This document shows, piece after piece, positions 1 through 5,855 of a DNA stretch of 6,877 nt (position 1 is the first letter of the stretch; every line of letters starts with the position of its first letter). The notes below the pieces were generated by a model that worked only from the letters and a program-made list of their open reading frames with translations, was not told where the DNA came from and made no database searches. A program made the translations under genes and the position numbers. The stretch comes from Chryseobacterium gleum (GTDB lineage: Bacteria; Bacteroidota; Bacteroidia; Flavobacteriales_D; Crocinitomicaceae): NCBI GenBank assembly GCA_943326315.2, contig CALPSU020000135.1, forward strand, positions 1 through 6,877, read 5' to 3'.

Positions 1-28
1 TAAAATTAGCTTTTTCAACTAATTCATA

Positions 29-682
29 TTGAAATTTATAAAATTTGTTGAAAACTTAGTTGAAAACCAAATTCCAAAGTTGAGAAATAAGCCTTCATCG
101 TTTGTTAATTTTGCTCTAATAAATAAAACCGAAAAAATGGCAATATTAGGAACCCTACTAAAACGTAAGCTATCTGATGATCAGGTATCAAATGTATTTA
201 TAAATGCATTGTTTGATGTTGTGGACAACGGTTTCATCGAAGTTTCTGAATTAATTAATGAAGATTTAGCTTTTGTTAATTCTCCAAATATAGAACCGAA
301 TTTAAATGGTGAATTTGCACTTATCGTAATTGCAGCAAATTTATCTTCTTTAGAAAGCACTTTTGATGCTGATCAAGCTGTTCGAGTTGAACAAATGATT
401 TTCGAAAAATTAGGGAAAATATATAGTATGACTACTGGTGATTTTCAAACTTTAGCAAGAGAATATCAAAGCTTTATAGCTCGAGTAAACTATCCTTCTA
501 AAAATTTAGTATATGGAATGTCTAAAGCTATGTTTGAAAAATATAAATTAAATGATTTTCAAGATGACTATTTCCGTAGAATGCAAGCTCCAAACCCTTT
601 ATTCTTAAAAAGAATGGATGAAGTTATGACTAATTTCATTTGGAATTGGGACGCTTTCTTCAAAAAATATAAAATGAATTAA
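29..682 (+). CDS. Hypothetical soluble protein, 217 aa, probable TTG start
   Basis: I do not recognise this family and assign no function. The 217-residue product has no signal peptide and no clear membrane segment; it looks mostly alpha-helical and cytoplasmic. Visible landmarks are a basic, amphipathic N-terminus with a VEN-LVEN doublet (residues 8-13), a hydrophobic stretch at about 95-105 (GEFALIVIAANL), an acidic/polar middle, and an aromatic C-terminus (FIWNWDAFFKKYK, 203-215). The reading frame is closed by TAA at 20-22, so the only candidates are TTG at 29, TTG at 80 or ATG at 137 (Met37). I keep TTG 29 because residues 1-36 look like ordinary coding sequence. TAGCTTTT at 7-14 matches the Bacteroidota -7 element at all but the last base and could be its promoter. 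It ends 22 bp before a strong terminator, so it is at least the last gene of its transcript. That the ORF is real is fairly sure; its start is not. Confidence 0.75.
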   Translation: MKFIKFVENLVENQIPKLRNKPSSFVNFALINKTEKMAILGTLLKRKLSDDQVSNVFINALFDVVDNGFIEVSELINEDLAFVNSPNIEPNLNGEFALIVIAANLSSLESTFDADQAVRVEQMIFEKLGKIYSMTTGDFQTLAREYQSFIARVNYPSKNLVYGMSKAMFEKYKLNDFQDDYFRRMQAPNPLFLKRMDEVMTNFIWNWDAFFKKYKMN

Positions 683-704
683 AAAAGTTACTTAAAGTTA
701 AAGG

Positions 705-734
705 TCTCGAGGCGAAAGCTTCGAGATTTTTTTT
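705..734 (+). terminator. Rho-independent terminator, GAAA tetraloop
   Basis: A nine-pair stem (705-713 with 718-726, one G-T pair at 711/720) closes a GAAA loop at 714-717, a GNRA tetraloop on a C-G pair, and is followed at once by eight T (727-734). This is a textbook intrinsic terminator for the hypothetical gene ending at 682. It also lies 6 bp beyond the stop of the leftward glycosyltransferase. In that direction the bases after the stem are only broken T-runs (ccTTTaacTTTaag, then a T6 further on), so it may work, more weakly, as a two-way terminator. Confidence 0.9.
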
Positions 735-739
735 GTCAA

Positions 740-1459
740 CTAATTTGAAAACCAATATTTTATAATACAATAAATTACTCTCAATCCATCACCTGAATTG
801 ATTTTTTTACCTTCTTCTTTATTTCGAGCATTATATGAAATTGGCACTTCTGAAATTTTTAATTCTCTAATCTTAGAAAGCTTCAGTGTTATTTCAGGTT
901 CGAACCCAAATCTATTTTCTTTAAGGTTTATTGACTTGATAACATTTGTTGGAATTAACTTATAACAAGTCATCATATCTGTCAATTTATACCCTGTAAA
1001 AACATTAGAAAGCTTTGTTAATAAACCATTTCCTAAGATATGCCAAACAAAAGAAGTGTTTTGATGCTTGTTCAATAAAAATCTAGATCCATAAACGACA
1101 TCTGAATTTTCATTTAAAACAGCTTCTAACAAAACATTAATATCGGATGGATCTAATTCCATGTCAGCATCTTGGATAATTAAATAATCGCCTGTTGCTA
1201 ATGATATTCCTTTATGAATTGCCGCACCTTTACCTAAGTTAATTTCTTGATGGTGAACAACTAAATTAAAATTAGAGTTCAACTTCTTAAAGTCATCCAT
1301 TTCAAAACCGGTATTGTCTTTTGAAGAATCATTAACAACAATAACTTCTTTTTCAATACCATTTAGTAATGTCAAATCCAAAACCTTCTGTAAAACAACT
1401 CTAATTGTTGCCTCTTCATTGTATGCAGGAATTACAATCGAAAGTTTTTTTATTTTCAT
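740..1459 (-). CDS. Family 2 glycosyltransferase, polyprenyl-phosphate-sugar synthase type
   Basis: Predicted cytoplasmic GT-A-fold transferase that uses a nucleotide sugar; the closest functional model is dolichyl/polyprenyl-phosphate mannose or glucose synthase. Motifs in order: VIPAYNEE (9-16) at the first beta strand, VVNDSSKDNT (41-50) in place of the common VDDGSTDGT and keeping the nucleotide-site Asp44, NLGKGAA (74-80), the metal-binding DAD within QDADMELDP (96-104), YGSR (123-126), FGFEPEI (184-190), and EVPISY...EGKKI (204-220) near the end. At 239 aa it has the catalytic domain only, without the C-terminal membrane helices of GtrB/ArnC-type enzymes. The ATG at 1457-1459 sits just before the first strand, and a good -7 element lies 23 bp upstream. 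It is divergent from a GT-C-like membrane protein, which suggests donor supply for that protein. The family is certain; the sugar and acceptor are not readable from sequence. Confidence 0.9.
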   Translation of the reverse strand: MKIKKLSIVIPAYNEEATIRVVLQKVLDLTLLNGIEKEVIVVNDSSKDNTGFEMDDFKKLNSNFNLVVHHQEINLGKGAAIHKGISLATGDYLIIQDADMELDPSDINVLLEAVLNENSDVVYGSRFLLNKHQNTSFVWHILGNGLLTKLSNVFTGYKLTDMMTCYKLIPTNVIKSINLKENRFGFEPEITLKLSKIRELKISEVPISYNARNKEEGKKINSGDGLRVIYCIIKYWFSN

Positions 1460-1482
1460 TGGAATAATTAATAACCGGTTTT

Positions 1483-1490
1483 CAAAGTTA
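1483..1490 (-). promoter_or_regulatory. -7 promoter element of the GT2 gene
   Basis: Read on the minus strand, 1490 to 1483 is TAACTTTG, an exact match to the Bacteroidota -7 consensus TAnnTTTG. It ends 23 nt before the GT2 ATG, which would give a leader of roughly 16-20 nt. No clear TTG -33 box is seen 17-23 nt further upstream. An 8-bp palindrome, AACCGGTT (1473-1480), lies between the element and the gene, at or near the expected transcription start. Confidence 0.55.
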
Positions 1491-1535
1491 GAATAAAATA
1501 GATAACCGAATAGAAAGAGTCCGAAAAATCTTCTT

Positions 1536-1542
1536 TACTTTG
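1536..1542 (+). promoter_or_regulatory. Possible -7 element almost touching the GT-C gene start
   Basis: TACTTTG resembles the Bacteroidota TAnnTTTG element but has one spacer base fewer. Only five bases separate it from the ATG at 1548, so if it is used the transcript would be leaderless or nearly so. No TTG -33 box is visible upstream. The match is imperfect and the region AT-rich, so this is a weak call. Confidence 0.35.
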
Positions 1543-1547
1543 TATAT

Positions 1548-3218
1548 ATGAAGAAATATATATGGTTATTTACCATTTCATTGGTTCTACTTTCTTTTTT
1601 CACTATACGTGACTTTAAATCGAGATATACGCGATCAATTAATGGTGACGCGAAAGGATATTACGCTTATTTACCAGCTATTTTTATTTATCAAGATGCC
1701 TCCTATGGATTTATTGATGAAATAGAAGCTAAATATTACCCAGAAGATAGGTCACAATATAAAGCATTTAAAAACAAACAAAAAAACGGGAAATATGTCA
1801 ATAAATGTTTTCCTGGTTTAGCTATATTTTATCTTCCATTCTTTTTTTTGGCAGCAGTTTCTGCATGGTTAGCAGGAATTCCTATAGATGGGTATTCACT
1901 TCCATTTCAACTCGGTGTAGGGCTTTCTCATGTTTTTTATTTTTTTGCTGGACTTTATCTTTTGTTTATTTTTTTAAAGAAATTAAACTTTTTAGAATAT
2001 AAAATCTGGACTGGATTTATTTTTTTGCTTTTTGGAACAAACATATTCTACTATGTAATCTACGACCATTCAGTAAGTCATATATTTAACTTTTTTTTGA
2101 CAACTGTATTTATTTGGTCTATTCAAAAATGGATTGAATCAAAAGAAAATAAATGGATTGGAATTATCAGCTGTATTTTAGCACTTTTCGTTATTTCTAG
2201 ACCAACGAATGCCATGATGATTTTATTCGTTCCTTTTATTTTTAATTTTTGCAATGAAAATGTTTTTACTTTTTTAAAATCAAATGTAAAGATAAAATAC
2301 ACTCTAAAATTCTTACCTTTTATCTTGTTGATATTAATAATTCCACCAGTTTTATGGAAATGGCAAAGCGATCTATGGTTGGTCTATTCTTATAACAATG
2401 AAGGATTTAACTTCCTCTCTCCAAATTGGTTAAACTTTTTATTTTCCTTTCAAAAAGGTTGGTTTTTATGGTCGCCAATTATGCTCTTTTTTTTCATATT
2501 CTCATTAATATCTTTCTTTAGAAAATCTATCTATTCAGGACTATTCTTTTTTATACCTTTTGTCATTATCACTTATGTGCTATCCTCTTGGTGGTGTTGG
2601 ACATACGGTTCAGGTATGGGACAAAGAACAATGATTGATTTTTATCCATTTATCTTATTAGGTACTATTTCATTTTTTCAAAATTCAAAGAAAATAAATT
2701 TTATAATCCTTATTTTATCACCACTTATCATACTAAACATACTTCAGTGTTATCAAATTCAAAAAAGTATTCATAGAGGCGGTGAAACTAACACTGAGAG
2801 TTATTGGAAATATTTTCTTCAATGGAAAACGATTGCCCCGTCAGTAGAAATTAAAAGTAATTGGAAACTAATTAGTATAAAAAAACAAATTGGTGAACAA
2901 AAAACTGGCGAACTAGCTCCTTTTTCAAATGCTGTTATTAGCGATACTTTAAACAATATTAGAAAAATTATCATTGATATAGAAATTGGAGGTAAACATG
3001 GCGACCCAAATCTTAATCTAGTAATTTCAGATTCAAAAGAAAAAGTATATAGAAGTTATAATTTTGGAGATCTTCTATATCAAACTCCTAGAAAAATGAC
3101 TATTGCATTCGATGTTACTCCAGATTCTAATGTTTTTTATAAAACCTATGTCTGGAACTCAGGAACAAATTCAGAATCAGTTGTTAAAAAAATGAAAGTT
3201 AAATATTACTCTTTTTAG
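1548..3218 (+). CDS. Polytopic membrane protein, GT-C-like glycosyltransferase
   Basis: Likely an inner-membrane transferase of the GT-C superfamily (the PMT/ArnT-like fold), which takes a sugar from a polyprenyl-phosphate donor on the periplasmic side. The 556 residues show an N-terminal membrane anchor (4-20), then a first outer loop with Asp34 in NGDAKGYYAYLPA (32-44), the position where GT-C enzymes keep a catalytic acid. Further hydrophobic segments lie near 92-110, 124-143, 153-171, 178-192, 203-232, 253-270, 307-324, 329-346, 363-377 and 383-399. Other likely family landmarks are YDHSVSH (172-178), RPTN (218-221) and WWCWTYGSGMGQR (348-360). Residues from about 430 form a soluble, beta-rich tail that looks like a sandwich domain. 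The ATG at 1548 is the only sensible start because it directly precedes the anchor and the next Met is at about 223. The gene is divergent from the GT2, its probable donor enzyme. The fold is inferred from topology and motifs; substrate and acceptor are unknown. Confidence 0.75.
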   Translation: MKKYIWLFTISLVLLSFFTIRDFKSRYTRSINGDAKGYYAYLPAIFIYQDASYGFIDEIEAKYYPEDRSQYKAFKNKQKNGKYVNKCFPGLAIFYLPFFFLAAVSAWLAGIPIDGYSLPFQLGVGLSHVFYFFAGLYLLFIFLKKLNFLEYKIWTGFIFLLFGTNIFYYVIYDHSVSHIFNFFLTTVFIWSIQKWIESKENKWIGIISCILALFVISRPTNAMMILFVPFIFNFCNENVFTFLKSNVKIKYTLKFLPFILLILIIPPVLWKWQSDLWLVYSYNNEGFNFLSPNWLNFLFSFQKGWFLWSPIMLFFFIFSLISFFRKSIYSGLFFFIPFVIITYVLSSWWCWTYGSGMGQRTMIDFYPFILLGTISFFQNSKKINFIILILSPLIILNILQCYQIQKSIHRGGETNTESYWKYFLQWKTIAPSVEIKSNWKLISIKKQIGEQKTGELAPFSNAVISDTLNNIRKIIIDIEIGGKHGDPNLNLVISDSKEKVYRSYNFGDLLYQTPRKMTIAFDVTPDSNVFYKTYVWNSGTNSESVVKKMKVKYYSF

Positions 3219-3226
3219 ATACTGCT

Positions 3227-4546
3227 TTATTTTTCAAAAATAATAGCCCTTAATTGATTTCGCTTATCCTGCAATTCGAGTAAAGCTTTTTGATCATTGA
3301 TCATTAATAGAATATATTTCCATTTGTAAGAAATATGCTTTAAATATTTATTAAACCAATACGCAAATAAACCACTTATTGGCATTAAAGCAATATAGAA
3401 TATTTTTATAATTAAGCTAAAATCTATTAAATGTGATCCAATAATCAAAAAGAAAGTGTAAAATAGTGGGTAAAAAATCAATCCTAAAAGCACTGCTATT
3501 GGTGCGAAATACTCAACATCTTTTGTGATTTTTGGAACGATTAAGTCTGTTAATTTAAATTGTATTCCATTATGCAAAAGTCCAAAAATAAAAAATGGTA
3601 AGCCTACTATTAAAAAAACTATTGAGAATAACATTTGCCTAAAAAACATAACAGACTTAAATCTACGATCTAAAAAATCTGCACGTACATCTAACTTTCT
3701 TAATCTCCATTGAATATTTTGAACAAGCAATTGGATTTCAAGTATTTTTGATGGTTTTGTCAATTGAATTTCTTCTACTTTATTGCGAATTTCTTTCAAG
3801 AATGAAATATCAGCTTCCACACCCTTTTCATATGATTTTAAATATTTTGAAGAAAGTAATTCTGACAATTCATCTACTAACAACTCTTGATCCTTCGTGT
3901 GAGAATTTACAAGTACTGTTTCTAAATTAATTCTAAATTTTTCTGTTAACTTTTTAGCAGACTTACCTGGATCTTTTTTATAGCTTTCTAAAAACTCAAT
4001 TACTGGTAGTTTTTGACCAACATTTATTAAAACAGAGCTCCTAAATTTTTCTGCTTTTAAATAATTCAATCCTAAAGGTAATACCATCAAGTTAAGTTTA
4101 CCATCATTTCTTTTCTCAACTTCTAGAGCAATTCTAGCTGTTCCAGACTTTAACTCCCTCAATTTACGTTCTAAAAAGCTTGTACCTTCTGGAAAAACAA
4201 CTAATGTTTTACCTTGCTCCAATACTGAATAACAAGCTTCAAATGAATCTTGATTTGAAACACCTTTTGTAGTTCCTTCACCCTGCCTGTTAATAGGTAT
4301 CATATTCAAACTACGAAGTAACCACAACTTAAATTTTGAATTAAACAAGGTGCCTTTTGCCATGTAGTAAATAGGCTTTTTTGAAGCATATCCGATCATC
4401 ATAGCATCCATTAATGTATTTGGATGATTTGCAATAATAATAAGTGGCCCAGAATGGGATAAGGAGCTTTCGTTTAAAATCTTTACTTCTTTATAATAAA
4501 AACGTATCCCAATTCCGACAACTATTTTTAAAAACCTGTACAACAT
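3227..4546 (-). CDS. PlsC/LPLAT-family acyltransferase with C-terminal membrane domain
   Basis: Predicted to transfer a fatty acyl group to glycerol-3-phosphate, lysophosphatidate or a related lipid at the inner membrane. The acyltransferase domain fills about residues 30-215: catalytic block NHPNTLMDA (40-48) with His41 and Asp47, MIPINRQGEG (82-91) as motif II, VFPEGTSF (117-124) as motif III, and VLPLGLNYL (155-163) as motif IV. The catalytic pair is spaced HX5D rather than the usual HX4D, as I recall for the yeast Gpt2/Sct1-like branch of LPLATs. A charged helical stretch (about 215-295) leads to hydrophobic segments near 300-325, 347-373 and 377-397, and a basic tail. At 439 aa it is much longer than a plain PlsC (about 250 aa), so the 1-acylglycerol-3-phosphate acyltransferase role is uncertain. 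It converges on the GT-C gene with 8 bp between stops and has its own promoter in the gap shared with pabB. Confidence 0.85.
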   Translation of the reverse strand: MLYRFLKIVVGIGIRFYYKEVKILNESSLSHSGPLIIIANHPNTLMDAMMIGYASKKPIYYMAKGTLFNSKFKLWLLRSLNMIPINRQGEGTTKGVSNQDSFEACYSVLEQGKTLVVFPEGTSFLERKLRELKSGTARIALEVEKRNDGKLNLMVLPLGLNYLKAEKFRSSVLINVGQKLPVIEFLESYKKDPGKSAKKLTEKFRINLETVLVNSHTKDQELLVDELSELLSSKYLKSYEKGVEADISFLKEIRNKVEEIQLTKPSKILEIQLLVQNIQWRLRKLDVRADFLDRRFKSVMFFRQMLFSIVFLIVGLPFFIFGLLHNGIQFKLTDLIVPKITKDVEYFAPIAVLLGLIFYPLFYTFFLIIGSHLIDFSLIIKIFYIALMPISGLFAYWFNKYLKHISYKWKYILLMINDQKALLELQDKRNQLRAIIFEK

Positions 4547-4573
4547 ACAATTATTCTAGGTTAGAATCTGTTT

Positions 4574-4605
4574 CAAATTTAAGAATTTAATATCATCTAA
4601 TTCAA
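4574..4605 (-). promoter_or_regulatory. Promoter of the acyltransferase gene (TTG-N21-TAAATTTG)
   Basis: On the minus strand, TAAATTTG (4581 to 4574) matches the Bacteroidota -7 consensus exactly, and TTG (4605 to 4603) stands 21 nt upstream, within the usual spacing for the -33 box. The element ends 27 nt before the ATG at 4546. A small 5-bp hairpin (TTCTA 4554-4558 with TAGAA 4562-4566) would fall within the leader or at its start. The -7 element lies inside the left arm of the inverted repeat. Confidence 0.55.
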
Positions 4606-4616
4606 TTCTTAATTCT

Positions 4617-4624
4617 TAAATTTG
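4617..4624 (+). promoter_or_regulatory. -7 promoter element of pabB-tilS
   Basis: TAAATTTG matches TAnnTTTG exactly and ends 28 nt before the pabB ATG, mirroring the acyltransferase promoter on the other strand. No TTG is found at the -33 distance, so this side is the weaker half. It lies within the right arm of the inverted repeat. The leader up to ATG 4653 is almost pure A/T and has no Shine-Dalgarno sequence, as is normal for Bacteroidota. Confidence 0.5.
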
Positions 4625-4652
4625 AATTCAAAATATTTTTTCAATTTATTTT

Positions 4653-5855
4653 ATGTTTCAATTTCCAATCTCATATTTAAACAGTAACAATGGAACTGGA
4701 ATAGTAGCATTTGGTGAAGGTGAAAAAATAAAATTATCTTTTGGAAATGCTTATACTTTACTAAATACCTTTATCCAAAATCATACTAATAAATATATTT
4801 TTGGATTTTTAGGCTACGATTTAAAAAATGAATTCGAAAACCTTTCTTCAAAAAACAAGGATAGATTAGAATTTCCAGATGCTTATTTTTGGGTGCCAAA
4901 ATACGTAGTAGAATTAACAAATTCTGAATTCAAATTTGTTCAAGGAAAGGAAGATGAAGAAAGTATAGATTTTCTTACTGATTTTTTTTCTAAGCAAAAA
5001 GATCGAATTATTCAACCGCATAAATTTAATTTTAAACCTAGAATTAATAAAAAAGAATATATAGAACAAGTAGCGAAATTAAAATCTCACATTCAACTTG
5101 GCAATATCTATGAAATAAATTTTTGTCAAGAATATTATGCTGAAAATGTTGAAATTAAAGATTCCTTTTCTACCTATCTAAAACTAAATAAAATTACAAA
5201 AGCACCATTCTCTTCCTTTATTAAGTTTGATGAATATTCCGTTTTTTGTGGGAGCCCTGAACGATTTCTAAAAAAAACAGGTGCAAAATTAATAACTGAA
5301 CCAATCAAGGGAACATCTAAAAGAGGGCAATCGTTGGATGAGGATGAATTATTAAAAAACAAATTAATAAATGACCCAAAAGAAAGGGCTGAAAATATAA
5401 TGATTGTTGATCTTGTAAGAAATGACTTATCTAAAATTGCAACTAAGAACACTGTAACGGTAGAGGAATTATGTAAAATTTACAGTTTCGAGACTGTTCA
5501 TCAAATGATCTCTAGAGTTTCTTGTGAAATTGATTCTAAAACTTCTTTCATGGATATTATAAAGGCTACATTTCCAATGGGCTCAATGACTGGAGTTCCG
5601 AAAATTAGGGCCATGAACCTTATAGAAGAACATGAATCTTTTAAAAGAGGGCTATATTCAGGTTCTATTGGATATATTAAACCAAATGGTGATTTCGATT
5701 TTAATGTTGTTATTCGTTCTCTACTTTATAATCAAAAAAATAAATACCTTTCATGTTCCGTTGGTGGAGCAATTACAGATCTATCGGACCCTGAAAAAGA
5801 ATATGAAGAATGTTTAGTGAAAGTTAAACGGATATTAGATGGCATGAATGAGTGA
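4653..5855 (+). CDS. pabB: Aminodeoxychorismate synthase component I
   Basis: Converts chorismate, with ammonia from a PabA-type glutaminase, to 4-amino-4-deoxychorismate, the precursor of p-aminobenzoate in folate synthesis; cytoplasmic. The chorismate-binding domain fills about residues 130-398. The PIKGT motif (217-221, Lys219) is diagnostic: aminodeoxychorismate synthases use this lysine as nucleophile, while anthranilate synthase has PIAGT. Other signatures are GSPERF (200-205, Glu203), DPKERAENIMIVDLVRNDL (241-259), FPMGSMTGVPKIRAM (307-321), YSGSIGY (335-341), FNVVIR (350-355), GGAI (371-374) and SDPEKEYEE (378-386) with the metal-ligand glutamates. At 400 aa it is shorter than E. coli PabB (about 450) because the N-terminal domain is reduced, although GFLGYDLKNE (51-60) is kept. 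No pabA or pabC is in view, so ammonia must come from a gene elsewhere. The last 8 bases overlap tilS, which suggests translational coupling. Confidence 0.93.
   Translation: MFQFPISYLNSNNGTGIVAFGEGEKIKLSFGNAYTLLNTFIQNHTNKYIFGFLGYDLKNEFENLSSKNKDRLEFPDAYFWVPKYVVELTNSEFKFVQGKEDEESIDFLTDFFSKQKDRIIQPHKFNFKPRINKKEYIEQVAKLKSHIQLGNIYEINFCQEYYAENVEIKDSFSTYLKLNKITKAPFSSFIKFDEYSVFCGSPERFLKKTGAKLITEPIKGTSKRGQSLDEDELLKNKLINDPKERAENIMIVDLVRNDLSKIATKNTVTVEELCKIYSFETVHQMISRVSCEIDSKTSFMDIIKATFPMGSMTGVPKIRAMNLIEEHESFKRGLYSGSIGYIKPNGDFDFNVVIRSLLYNQKNKYLSCSVGGAITDLSDPEKEYEECLVKVKRILDGMNE

Larger units (their letters stand above)
4572..4626. repeat. Perfect 16-bp inverted repeat between divergent genes
   Basis: TTCAAATTTAAGAATT (4572-4587) is repeated exactly, inverted, at 4611-4626, with a 23-nt spacer. 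The spacer ends in AATTCTT (4604-4610), a tandem copy of the first seven bases of the right arm. AATTCAA (4599-4605) can pair instead with TTGAATT (4622-4628), and TTTGAATTCAAA (4621-4632) is itself a palindrome. Each long arm contains a TAAATTTG promoter-like element facing the nearer gene. It is not a terminator by position, since both flanking genes read away from it. Confidence 0.85.

Noticed and set aside
1..28. Tail of an upstream gene at the left edge
   Set aside because: Only 28 bases are visible and the one stop noted (20-22) merely closes the frame of the next gene; no coding signal can be judged.
1314..1496. 60-aa open frame on the plus strand opposite the GT2 start
   Set aside because: It is antisense to the GT2 N-terminal motifs, which are strongly conserved. 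It has no family features and is explained by the complement of real codons.
1805..2002. 65-aa open frame in another frame within the GT-C-like gene
   Set aside because: It overlaps membrane segments in the real frame, and its Phe/Ser/Cys-rich product is the usual shadow of T-rich codons.
3227..3243. A/T-only palindrome as a terminator for the GT-C or acyltransferase gene
   Set aside because: It has no G-C pairs, a minimal loop and no separate T-run, and most of it is the acyltransferase's own last codons.
3286..3306. Repeated GATCATT words suggesting a methylation or binding cluster
   Set aside because: They encode the LLMINDQ stretch of the acyltransferase and occur only twice, so coding use explains them.
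3525..3930. Two short plus-strand frames (3525-3713 and 3748-3930) opposite the acyltransferase
   Set aside because: Both are antisense to the acyltransferase frame, have low-complexity products, and show no start signals.
5174..5452. 92-aa minus-strand frame within pabB
   Set aside because: It lies across the PIKGT and VRNDL motif region of pabB, where the plus strand is clearly coding, so it is a shadow frame.
5632..5817. 61-aa plus-strand frame near the 3' end of pabB
   Set aside because: It is out of frame with the conserved YSGSIGY, GGAI and DPEKEYEE motifs of pabB and has no signal of its own.
4653..5855. Anthranilate synthase (trpE) or isochorismate synthase (menF/entC) as the identity of the chorismate enzyme
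   Set aside because: The active-site motif is PIKGT with Lys219, as in aminodeoxychorismate synthase; trpE has PIAGT, and no trp or men genes are adjacent.
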